From positions 1 through 5,512 of the forward strand of contig VBCP01000299.1 of assembly GCA_005888925.1 (NCBI GenBank): a DNA stretch of 5,512 nt. Reading direction: 5' to 3'. The position numbers and the translations under genes are program-made. Positions 1 through 5,512 of this stretch are shown here, one piece after another. How positions within the stretch are numbered: position 1 is the stretch's first letter; the number at the start of each line of letters is the position of its first letter. Origin of the DNA: Betaproteobacteria bacterium. GTDB taxonomy: Bacteria; Pseudomonadota; Gammaproteobacteria; Burkholderiales; SG8-39. The notes under the pieces were generated by a model, which saw nothing but the letters and a program-made list of their open reading frames with translations, was not told where the DNA came from and made no database searches.

Positions 1-1021
1 CGCTCTGCCCGACGCGCGCGCCGCGCCGCACCGCGACGCGGCTGAGATGCGCATAGACGGTGGAATACTGGCCGTTGTGGCGCAGGATGACGACGTTGCC
101 GTAGCCGCCTTTCGCTCCCGCGTATTCCACGACCGCATCGCCGACCGCGCGCACCCGCGTGCCGATCGGCGCGGCATAGTCGATGCCCTTGTGCGTGCGC
201 CAGGCGCTCTGGATCGGGTGCCGGCGCATGCCGAAGCCCGAGCTGACGCGCGAGAACTCGAGCGGCGAGCGCAGGAAGGCCTTGCGCAGGTTCTTGCCGT
301 CCGGCGCGTAGTAGCCCGAGCCGTAATGCACCGCGCGCAGCGTCTTGCCCTGGTTGACGAACTCCGCGGCGAGCAAGCGCCCGGCGCGCACCGGGCGGCC
401 GCCCAGGTGATGCAGCTCGTAGACCACGGTGAAGCGATCGCCCTTGCGCAGATCGCGATGGAAATCGATGTCGCCGCCGAACACATCGGCGAGCTGCATC
501 GCGACGCTGTCCGGGATGCCGACCGCGTCGGTCGCGGCAAACAGCGAGCTGCGGATGACGCTTGCTTTCATCGTGACGCGCGTCTCGAGCGCGGCCTGCT
601 CCTCGAGCGCGCGGAAGCCCTCGCCCTGCGGCACGATCCTGACCAGCGTGTCGCGGCCCGTGAGGAAGCTCAGGGCCTTCGGCGTGCCATCGGCGAGCAC
701 GTCGGCGCGGACCAGGGAGCCCGGGCGCAGCGCGCGCAATGCCGGCGCACGCGCGAGGCGCGCGATCGCGCTCTCTTCGAGCCCGAGCCGGCCGAGAAAA
801 CCGGCGAGCGTGTCGCCGCGCTGGAACTGCTCCTCCTGGACGTATTGCCCTGCGGCGGGGACCTCGCGCGCCTTCAGGGCGAGCGCTTCGACGATCACGG
901 TGGTTGGCGGCACGGACGCGGCCTCGTTGCGCGGCGCGATGGTGGCGAACGACGCCACCACGCCGGAAGCGGCGAGGATCGCGATCGCTGCGGTACGCCT
1001 GAGCGTGCCGGACAACTCCAT
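1..1021 (-). CDS. M23 family murein DD-endopeptidase (MepM/Csd3-like), C-terminus cut by window edge
   Basis: Reading the minus strand from ATG at 1021 gives 340 codons with no stop, running off the left edge. Residues 10-29 are a hydrophobic, Ala-rich segment after an RR-containing start (signal anchor or signal peptide). Residues about 60-150 hold a LysM-like/Csd3-type N-terminal region (QRGDTLAGFLGRLGL from about 67), then a second Csd3-like domain (IPDSVAMQLADVFGGDIDF and RKGDRFTVVYE). The LytM/M23 domain follows, with SSGFGMRRHP, HKGIDYAAP (H277 and D281, the HxxxD zinc ligands) and VYAHLS (H325, equivalent to the catalytic His of LytM). The final HxH zinc motif would lie in the roughly 100 missing residues. 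Family members cleave peptide cross-links in peptidoglycan in the periplasm, allowing wall expansion. An in-frame TAG lies four codons upstream, so ATG 1021 is the earliest ATG; AGGGA at 1039-1035 is a rather distant ribosome site. It is transcribed divergently from tyrS. Confidence 0.93.
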   Translation of the reverse strand, partial: MELSGTLRRTAAIAILAASGVVASFATIAPRNEAASVPPTTVIVEALALKAREVPAAGQYVQEEQFQRGDTLAGFLGRLGLEESAIARLARAPALRALRPGSLVRADVLADGTPKALSFLTGRDTLVRIVPQGEGFRALEEQAALETRVTMKASVIRSSLFAATDAVGIPDSVAMQLADVFGGDIDFHRDLRKGDRFTVVYELHHLGGRPVRAGRLLAAEFVNQGKTLRAVHYGSGYYAPDGKNLRKAFLRSPLEFSRVSSGFGMRRHPIQSAWRTHKGIDYAAPIGTRVRAVGDAVVEYAGAKGGYGNVVILRHNGQYSTVYAHLSRVAVRRGARVGQS

Positions 1022-1035
1022 AGATCGGCTAGAAT
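1009..1035 (+). promoter_or_regulatory. Likely promoter of tyrS
   Basis: TAGAAT at 1030-1035 matches the sigma70 -10 consensus at 5/6 positions and sits in the short divergent intergenic region about 60 bases before the tyrS ATG. A poor -35 candidate, CGGACA (1009-1014), lies 15 bases upstream inside the start of the M23 gene, so the -10 carries most of the evidence. Transcription would start near 1042 and give a leader of about 50 bases. I see no T-box or obvious attenuator in it. Confidence 0.45.
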
Positions 1036-1059
1036 CCCTTTTTATTCAGAAGCCTGCGC

Positions 1060-1088
1060 AGTCTAGCAAAGGCGCCTCGCGGCGCAAA
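1060..1088 (-). promoter_or_regulatory. Possible sigma70-type promoter for the M23 peptidase gene
   Basis: On the minus strand TTTGCG (1088-1083) and TAGACT (1065-1060) are 17 bases apart. They match the -35/-10 consensus at 3/6 and 4/6 positions. Transcription from here would leave a leader of about 30 bases that includes the AGGGA before ATG 1021. A second pair, TTGCTA (1069-1064) and AATAAA (1046-1041), also has 17-base spacing and matches better, but would start transcription too close to the start codon and lose the ribosome site. Either call is weak. Confidence 0.25.
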
Positions 1089-1094
1089 CCGAAC

Positions 1095-2330
1095 ATGTCC
1101 ACCATTGGGCAGGCCATCCAGACCATCCGTCGGGGCTCAGATGAGCTGATCGTCGAGGAGGAGCTCGCGAAGAAGCTCGCGAGCGGCCGCAAGCTGCGCG
1201 TGAAGCTCGGCCTGGATCCGACGGCGCCCGACCTCCATCTCGGGCATACGGTGGTGCTCAACAAGCTGCGCGACTTTCAGCAGCTCGGCCACCAGGTCCA
1301 GTTCCTGATCGGCGATTTCACCGGGATGATCGGTGACCCGAGCGGCAAGAACCAGACGCGCCCGGCGCTGACCCGCGAAGAAATCCTGGCGAACGCCCGG
1401 AGCTATCAAGAGCAGGTGTTCAAGATCCTCGACTCCGAGCGCACGCAAATACTCTTCAACTCGGAGTGGTCCGACAAGCTCGGCGCCGAGGGCATGATCC
1501 GGCTCGCTTCGCGCTACACCGTGGCGCGGCTGCTCGAGCGCGACGACTTCAGCAAGCGCTTCAAGAGCAGTCAGCCGATCGCGGTGCACGAGCTGCTTTA
1601 TCCGCTGATGCAGGGCTACGACTCGGTGGCGATGAAGGCCGATGTCGAGCTCGGCGGCACCGACCAGAAATTCAACCTGCTGGTCGGCCGGGAGCTGCAG
1701 AAGGACTACGGCCAGGAGCCGCAGTGCGTGCTCACCATGCCGCTCCTCGAGGGGCTCGACGGGCGCGACAAGATGTCCAAGTCGCTCGGCAACTACGTCG
1801 GCATCGCCGAGCCGCCGCAGGAAATGTTCGGCAAGCTCATGTCGATTTCCGACGAGCTCATGTGGCGCTATATCGAATTGCTGTCGTTCGAGCCGCCGGC
1901 GACCGTTGCGCGCTGGAAGAACGAGCATCCGCGCGACGTCAAGGTGGCGTTCGCCAAGGAAATCGTGGCCCGCTTCCATAGCCAAGCCGCAGCGCGGGCC
2001 GCCGAGGCGGAATTCGAGCAGCGCTTTCGCCATGGCGTGCTGCCGCAGGACATGCCCGAGGTCACGCTGCAGAGCCCTGCTGGCGGACTGTCGATCGCGC
2101 AACTCCTCAAGCTCGCGCAGCTCGCGGCGAGCGCATCCGAGGCGGTGCGCGCCATCGAGCAGGGCGGGGTGCGCATCGACGGCGAGCGCGTGACCGATCG
2201 CAACCTGCGCCTCGCGCCGGGCAGGACGCTCACCGTGCAGGTCGGCAAGCGCAAGTTCGCCAGAGCGAGCTCGCGCTCGAGGCGGCGCGCCGCGCGCACG
2301 AGGGCAATCGCAGCAACCTCGATTACCTGA
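1095..2330 (+). CDS. tyrS: Tyrosyl-tRNA synthetase, type 2, with aberrant C-terminal tail
   Basis: Charges tRNA-Tyr with tyrosine using ATP in the cytoplasm; essential. ATG 1095 gives 411 residues (family about 400) and is the only nearby Met; no strong Shine-Dalgarno is visible. Class I signatures are intact: GLDPTAPDLHLGH with the HIGH motif at H48-H51, GDFTGMIGDPSG, the tyrosine pocket MQGYDS (Q173, Y175, D176) and GGTDQ (187-191), and KMSKS at 226-230. KMSKS rather than KFGKT places it in the type 2 (TyrZ-like) subfamily. An S4 RNA-binding domain spans about 333-390, ending VGKRKFAR. After R390 (codon 2262-2264) the expected short tail is replaced by 21 Arg/Ser/Ala-rich residues to TGA 2328-2330. 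These are the out-of-frame reading of a TPR-coding sequence, so the native stop seems to have been lost. The catalytic core and S4 domain should still work. In many betaproteobacteria I would expect dtd next; it is absent. Confidence 0.96.
   Translation: MSTIGQAIQTIRRGSDELIVEEELAKKLASGRKLRVKLGLDPTAPDLHLGHTVVLNKLRDFQQLGHQVQFLIGDFTGMIGDPSGKNQTRPALTREEILANARSYQEQVFKILDSERTQILFNSEWSDKLGAEGMIRLASRYTVARLLERDDFSKRFKSSQPIAVHELLYPLMQGYDSVAMKADVELGGTDQKFNLLVGRELQKDYGQEPQCVLTMPLLEGLDGRDKMSKSLGNYVGIAEPPQEMFGKLMSISDELMWRYIELLSFEPPATVARWKNEHPRDVKVAFAKEIVARFHSQAAARAAEAEFEQRFRHGVLPQDMPEVTLQSPAGGLSIAQLLKLAQLAASASEAVRAIEQGGVRIDGERVTDRNLRLAPGRTLTVQVGKRKFARASSRSRRRAARTRAIAATSIT
2261..2274. other. Junction between tyrS and TPR-coding sequence
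   Basis: TyrS homology ends at codon 2262-2264 in one frame. TPR homology starts at about 2261-2267 in the frame one base earlier (QSELALEAARRAHEGN, then NLDYLNTLGVAYGE). Upstream of 2261 the TPR frame yields only Arg/Ala-rich shadow sequence of tyrS. The break also removes the tyrS stop and the TPR gene's start. A perfect 10-base palindrome, GCGAGCTCGC, lies at 2265-2274, although such words are common in this GC-rich DNA. I read this as a deletion scar or an assembly chimera. Confidence 0.65.
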
Positions 2331-2341
2331 ACACCCTCGGC

Positions 2342-3640
2342 GTGGCCTACGGCGAGAACGGCGAGCTCGAGCGCGCCGAGTCGAGCTTTCGCAAGGTGCT
2401 CAAGCGCAGGCCGGTGTTCCTCGATGCGCTGATCAACCTCGCCAAGACGCTCGAGAAGCAGGAACGGTTCGGGGAAGCCACGCCGCTCTACGAGCGCGCG
2501 CTGGCGCTCGATGAAGCTTATCCGAAGCTCGCGACCAATCTCGCGCGCCTGTACCGCCAGCGCGGCGATGCGGTTCGCGCGCGGCAGCTGCTCGAGCGGC
2601 TGGCAAAGCACGTCGACGGCCAGGATCTCGCGATGGCGCTCGCCGAGTGCGACTATGAGCTGGGCAGCGCCTCGGATGCGGTCGAGCGCCTGTCGCATGC
2701 CGTCGACCAGCATCCCGAGTGGCTGCTGGCAAGAAACGCGCTTGCCCATGCGCTGCTCGCGAGCGGGCAATGGCGCGCGGGCTGGCAGCACTACCTTTCA
2801 CGGCACGAGCTCTTCGAGCGCGGCGCCGGGGCGCCGGCTGTACTACCTGAGAGGCTGGATGGCGAGCGCATCCTGCTGCGCGGCGAGCAGGGGCTGGGGG
2901 ACGTGCTCTTCTTCCTGCGCTTTGCGCCGCTGCTGCGTGCGCGCGGCGCGAGGCTCAGCCTCGCTTGCGAGAAGAAGCTGCACGGCATCATCGCGACCGG
3001 CGTGCTCGAAGCCGTCATGGAGGGCGGCGGCGAGGGCTTGTGGCTCGGCGACCTGCCGGCACTCCTCGAGTGCGAGGAAACGCCACCGGCGTGGCCATTG
3101 CGCGCGAACGACGATGCGCGGCGCGCGGCGCGCCAAAGACTCGAAGCGCTGGGACGCAGTCCGTACCTGGCGGTGACGTGGCGTGCGGGCACCGATACGG
3201 CACGCGGGCGTGAATTCGGCTTGGAGCGCAGCTCGCTTGCCAAGGCGCTGCCGCCCGCCGAGCTCGGCGCGGCGCTGCGCGGCTGGCCCGGGACGGTGAT
3301 CCTGCTGCAGCGCGGCGCGCGGCGCGGCGAGCTCGCGCAGTTCGCTGAAACACTCGGCGCGCCCGCGCACGACCTCTCATTGCTCGGTGACGACCTCGCC
3401 GCGCTGCTCGCAGTGCTCGCAGTGCTCGATGAGTATGCGACGGTGAGCAACACCAACGTGCACCTCCTCGCCGGGCTCGGCAAGACGGCGCGGGTGCTGG
3501 TGCCTTATCCGGCGGAGTGGCGCTGGATGCGGCGCGAGGGCGCTTCGCCCTGGTTCCCCGGCTTCCCGGTGTACCGGCAGGCGCAATCGCGCAACTGGGG
3601 CCTGGCGCTCGCCGCCCTGCGCAAGGACTTGGCGCTGTGA
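2342..3640 (+). CDS. TPR protein with glycosyltransferase-9-like C-terminal domain, probably lacking its N-terminus
   Basis: Numbered from GTG 2342 (432 residues), TPR repeats fill residues 1-155: a partial first repeat ending SSFRKVLKRRP, then repeats at about 25-59, 61-91, 92-125 and 126-157. The motif GQWRAGWQHYLSRHEL closes the array. A GT-B-like domain follows, resembling TPR proteins with a glycosyltransferase family 9-type domain: LLRGEQGLGDVLFFLRFAPLL (EQGLGD at 182-187), YLAVTWRAGT, VSNTNVHLLAGLG (368-380) and PAEWRWMRREGASPWFPGFPVYRQ. Such proteins are associated with surface glycans or glycoprotein modification, but most lack a defined reaction. The start is doubtful. GTG 2342 falls inside a TPR helix and has no ribosome site. 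TPR sequence continues in frame back to about 2261 (NLDYLNTLG, LALEAARRAH), and the frame stays open to 1982 with no ATG, GTG or TTG. The true N-terminus seems missing, so it may not be expressed as a normal protein. Its TGA overlaps the next gene's GTG. Confidence 0.8.
   Translation: MAYGENGELERAESSFRKVLKRRPVFLDALINLAKTLEKQERFGEATPLYERALALDEAYPKLATNLARLYRQRGDAVRARQLLERLAKHVDGQDLAMALAECDYELGSASDAVERLSHAVDQHPEWLLARNALAHALLASGQWRAGWQHYLSRHELFERGAGAPAVLPERLDGERILLRGEQGLGDVLFFLRFAPLLRARGARLSLACEKKLHGIIATGVLEAVMEGGGEGLWLGDLPALLECEETPPAWPLRANDDARRAARQRLEALGRSPYLAVTWRAGTDTARGREFGLERSSLAKALPPAELGAALRGWPGTVILLQRGARRGELAQFAETLGAPAHDLSLLGDDLAALLAVLAVLDEYATVSNTNVHLLAGLGKTARVLVPYPAEWRWMRREGASPWFPGFPVYRQAQSRNWGLALAALRKDLAL
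3406..3423 (+). repeat. 9-base tandem duplication inside the TPR/GT9-like gene
   Basis: GCTCGCAGT occurs twice back to back, followed by the partial copy GCTCGATGA. It encodes the LAVLAVLD stretch before the conserved VSNTNVHL loop. The unit is a multiple of three, so the frame is kept, and the residue spacing matches what I remember of the family. It is probably a chance result of leucine/alanine codon bias. Confidence 0.5.
3623..3627 (+). promoter_or_regulatory. Ribosome binding site that fixes the GTG start of the MBL hydrolase
   Basis: AAGGA lies 9 bases before GTG 3637, inside the end of the upstream gene. It supports starting the hydrolase at 3637 and not at the upstream in-frame ATG 3517. 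The stop of the TPR gene and this start share GTGA, typical of translational coupling. Confidence 0.6.
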
Positions 3641-4410
3641 CCTACGAGGTATACGCGATCAAGTATGCGCACCATGCGCGGCGCGCCTCGGAGAATTTCA
3701 TCGGCGGCGATCCGCACGACGGTCCGATGCCGCTCGATTATTTCGTCTGGCTCGTGCGCGGCGAGGGCCGCGAGCTCGTGGTCGACAGCGGTTTTTCCGC
3801 CGCCATGGCACGCAAGCGCGGGCGCGAGCATCTCCGGTGCCCGGCTGATGCGCTGCGCCTGCTGGAGGTCGATGCGGCGCGCGTGAAGGACGTGGTGATC
3901 ACGCACCTGCACTATGACCATGTCGGCAATTTCGAGCTGTTCCCGGCGGCGATGCTGCATCTGCAGGAGCTCGAGATGCGCTACGCCACCGGGCGCTACA
4001 TGTGCAGCGAATGCTTCCGCGGCGCGTTCGAGGCGGAAGACGTCGTCGGCGTGGTGCGCCGCGTGTACGACGGACGCGTGCGCTTTCACGACGGCGACAC
4101 CGAGCTCTATCCGGGGATCTCGCTGCACCTCATCGGCGGCCACACCATGGGCTTGCAGGTGGTGCGCGTCGCGACGCGCCGCGGCTGGCTGGTGCTCGCC
4201 TCCGACGCGAGCCACTTTTACGCCAACATGGAAGAGGCGCGGCCGTTCCCGATCGTGTGGTCGGTCGCGGAGATGATCGACGGCTACGCGCGCATGCGCG
4301 CGTTGGCCGAGTCGCCCGCGCACATCATTCCGGGCCACGATCCGCTCGTGCTCGAGCGCTATCCCGCGCCCGCGAAAGCGCTGCAGGGGGTTGTTGCCCG
4401 CCTGGACTAG
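3637..4410 (+). CDS. MBL-fold metallo-hydrolase, N-acyl-homoserine-lactonase-like family
   Basis: GTG 3637 gives 257 residues, a normal length for the family. An ATG at 3517 would add 40 residues that are only the out-of-frame reading of the upstream gene. All metal-binding elements of a dinuclear metallo-beta-lactamase hydrolase are visible: THLHYDH (HxHxDH at 90-95), GGHTMG (H169), the bridging Asp in LASDASH (D190) and IIPGHD (H234). The opening YEVYAIKYAHH and the DYFVWLVRG and LVVDSGF segments match the AHL-lactonase-like subgroup of soluble cytoplasmic enzymes, which hydrolyse lactone rings in proteins such as AiiA/AttM. Similarity at this level does not prove AHL as substrate; another lactone or ester is equally possible. 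CSEC (C123, C126) lies in the insert between the zinc motifs. The gene overlaps the TPR gene by four bases and sits 28 bases before a TRAP binding-protein gene, suggesting a role in catabolising an imported compound. Confidence 0.88.
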   Translation: MTYEVYAIKYAHHARRASENFIGGDPHDGPMPLDYFVWLVRGEGRELVVDSGFSAAMARKRGREHLRCPADALRLLEVDAARVKDVVITHLHYDHVGNFELFPAAMLHLQELEMRYATGRYMCSECFRGAFEAEDVVGVVRRVYDGRVRFHDGDTELYPGISLHLIGGHTMGLQVVRVATRRGWLVLASDASHFYANMEEARPFPIVWSVAEMIDGYARMRALAESPAHIIPGHDPLVLERYPAPAKALQGVVARLD

Positions 4411-4425
4411 TCCTACCATGAGGCG

Positions 4426-4433
4426 AGGAGGAG
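4426..4433 (+). promoter_or_regulatory. Strong ribosome binding site for the TRAP binding-protein gene
   Basis: AGGAGGAG ends five bases before ATG 4439. An in-frame ATG at 4418 would add seven residues (MRRGGAL), but this ribosome site would then lie within the coding sequence and nothing comparable precedes 4418. The downstream ATG is therefore preferred. Confidence 0.75.
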
Positions 4434-4438
4434 CCCTC

Positions 4439-5512
4439 ATGTTCAGAGAGACGAGTGCGATGGCGGCTGCACTGGCATTCGCCGCAGCGGCGTTCGCACA
4501 GCAGCCGGCACCCGCGACGAGCGCCGCGAAGACCTACAAGTTCCAGTCGACCTGGCCGGCGAGCCTGACGCTGCAGGACAACTTCAAGATGTTCGCCGAG
4601 CGTCTCGACAAGCTCACCGGCGGCCAGATCAAGATCGAGGCGATGGCCGCCGGCCAGATCGTGCCGGCGTTTGAAATTCTCGATGCCACGCACAAGAAAG
4701 TGATCGACGGCGGCCACGGCGTCGCCTACTACTGGGTCGGCAAGAACAAGGCGGCAACGCTGTTCTCGGCCACGCCCGCTGGCCCGTTCGGGATGGACCA
4801 CTTCGATTTCCTCGGCTGGATGAACGAAGGCGGCGGCATGGATCTGTACTGGGAGTTCTACCGCGACGTCCTCAAGCTGAACATTGTCGCGTGGCCGATC
4901 GGCGGTGCAAGCCCGCAGGCGTTCGGCTGGTTCAAGCGCCCGATCAAGAGCCTGGCCGACTTCAAGGGCATGAAGTGCCGCCAGACCGGCATCGTCGCCG
5001 AGATCTATCAGAGGATGGGCATGCAGACGGTCAACATGCCCGGCGGCGAGATCGTACCCTCGGCGCAGCGCGGCGTGATCGACTGCGCCGAGTGGGTCGG
5101 CGGCGTCGAGGATCTGCGGCTCGGCCTGCCGCAGGTGTGGAAGTATCACTACACCCCGGGGATGCACGAGAGCAACTCGATGCTCGAGCTGATCATGAAC
5201 GGCGACGTGTGGAAGGGCTTCAACCCGCAGCAGCAGGAAGCGGTGCGCTCGGCGGTGTTCGACACCTTCGTGCGCTGGGGTATCCGCTGGCAGAAGCAGA
5301 ACGCCGACGCGATCGAGGAGATGCGCACCAAGTACGGCACGCAGATCCTGCGCACGCCGCCGGAGATCCTGGTCGACTTCCTGAAGACCTGGGACGTCAT
5401 CGCCGCGGAGGAGTCGGCGAAGAACCCGTTCTTCAAGAAGGTCTACGAGTCGCAGCGCGAATACGCCGCGAAGGTGGTACCGGCCAAGCGCTTCATGTTC
5501 CCGCCGTATTCG
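4439..5512 (+). CDS. TRAP transporter periplasmic substrate-binding protein (DctP family, keto-acid/lactate type), C-terminus cut by window edge
   Basis: ATG 4439 opens 358 codons with no stop before the window ends; relatives run to roughly 360-380 residues, so little is missing. Residues 1-20 form a signal peptide (Ala-rich core, predicted cut AFA|QQP), so the protein is exported to the periplasm. There it would bind a small organic acid and deliver it to the DctQ/DctM-type sodium-coupled membrane subunits, expected downstream. Family features: YKFQSTWPAS at the mature N-terminus, FAERLDKLTGGQIKIE, GPFGMDHFDFLGWMNEGGG, FKGMKCRQTG with the conserved carboxylate-binding Arg (R181), MPGGEIVPSAQRGVIDCAEWVGG (E218, W219) and YHYTPGMHESNSMLEL. 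This pattern resembles the TakP-like keto-acid/lactate branch more than classic C4-dicarboxylate DctP, although the exact ligand cannot be read from sequence. It lies 28 bases after the MBL hydrolase with no terminator between, so it is probably co-transcribed. Confidence 0.93.
   Translation, partial: MFRETSAMAAALAFAAAAFAQQPAPATSAAKTYKFQSTWPASLTLQDNFKMFAERLDKLTGGQIKIEAMAAGQIVPAFEILDATHKKVIDGGHGVAYYWVGKNKAATLFSATPAGPFGMDHFDFLGWMNEGGGMDLYWEFYRDVLKLNIVAWPIGGASPQAFGWFKRPIKSLADFKGMKCRQTGIVAEIYQRMGMQTVNMPGGEIVPSAQRGVIDCAEWVGGVEDLRLGLPQVWKYHYTPGMHESNSMLELIMNGDVWKGFNPQQQEAVRSAVFDTFVRWGIRWQKQNADAIEEMRTKYGTQILRTPPEILVDFLKTWDVIAAEESAKNPFFKKVYESQREYAAKVVPAKRFMFPPYS

Noticed and set aside
47..1066. Plus-strand open frame of 339 codons over the left end
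   Set aside because: It is the antisense of the M23 peptidase, whose HxxxD and YAHL motifs are read on the minus strand.
429..1094. N-terminal extension of tyrS back to ATG 429
   Set aside because: The extra 222 residues are antisense to the M23 gene, Ser/Arg-rich and unlike any synthetase; ATG 1095 matches the family's normal N-terminus.
1161..1190. Repeated GCTCGCGA words near the start of tyrS that might form a hairpin
   Set aside because: They encode the normal EELAKKLASG segment with favoured GC-rich codons; there is no U-tract and no sign of a terminator or attenuator.
1137..2102. Long minus-strand open frame (321 codons) antisense to tyrS
   Set aside because: It lies wholly opposite an unmistakable tyrS; GC-rich DNA lacks stops in antisense frames, and the product is a low-complexity Arg/Leu/His-rich shadow with no recognised motif.
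3517..3636. N-terminal extension of the MBL hydrolase to ATG 3517
   Set aside because: The added residues come from the out-of-frame reading of the conserved GT9-like C-terminus; GTG 3637 has a ribosome site and fits family length.
3505..4440. Long minus-strand open frame (311 codons) antisense to the MBL hydrolase
   Set aside because: The opposite strand encodes a complete MBL-fold enzyme with all metal ligands; this frame shows only His/Arg/Ala-rich shadow sequence.
4325..5167. Minus-strand open frame (280 codons) antisense to the TRAP binding protein
   Set aside because: The plus strand has a clear signal peptide, a strong ribosome site and family motifs over the same bases; this is an antisense shadow.

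Overview
The window is GC-rich (roughly two thirds G+C by eye) and densely coding. It looks like a chromosomal segment of a betaproteobacterium (Burkholderiales/Rhodocyclales type). This rests on codon use, a divergent M23 peptidase/tyrS pair that I recall as common in that group, a type 2 tyrosyl-tRNA synthetase with a KMSKS signature, and a TRAP-transporter binding protein beside a metallo-beta-lactamase-fold hydrolase. The taxonomic call is inference.

Layout: (1) 1-1021, minus strand, a MepM/Csd3-like M23 murein endopeptidase that runs off the left edge before its last zinc-ligand motif. (2) 1022-1094, a 73-base divergent intergenic region with a good -10 box facing tyrS. (3) 1095-2330, tyrS, complete through the S4 domain but with about 21 non-homologous residues at the C-terminus. 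(4) about 2261-3640, a TPR protein with a C-terminal glycosyltransferase-9-like domain and no credible start; its recognisable sequence begins in mid-repeat exactly where TyrS homology stops. (5) 3637-4410, an AHL-lactonase-like MBL-fold hydrolase whose GTG overlaps the TPR gene's stop. (6) 4439 to the right edge, a TRAP transporter periplasmic binding protein of the keto-acid/lactate type, nearly complete. No stretch over 300 bases lacks a gene. I saw no tRNA, rRNA, CRISPR, insertion sequence or convincing terminator.

The left part is housekeeping: cell-wall remodelling and tRNA charging, divergently transcribed. The right part looks like one operon running TPR/GT9-like, MBL hydrolase, TRAP binding protein, probably continuing into TRAP membrane subunits outside the window. 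A hydrolase for a lactone or ester next to a TRAP uptake protein for small organic acids suggests import and ring-opening or hydrolysis of the same class of carbon source. The two halves meet at an abrupt junction near 2261-2270, which is either a real deletion/recombination scar or an assembly chimera. That junction is the most unusual thing here. I did not find a wholly new system.
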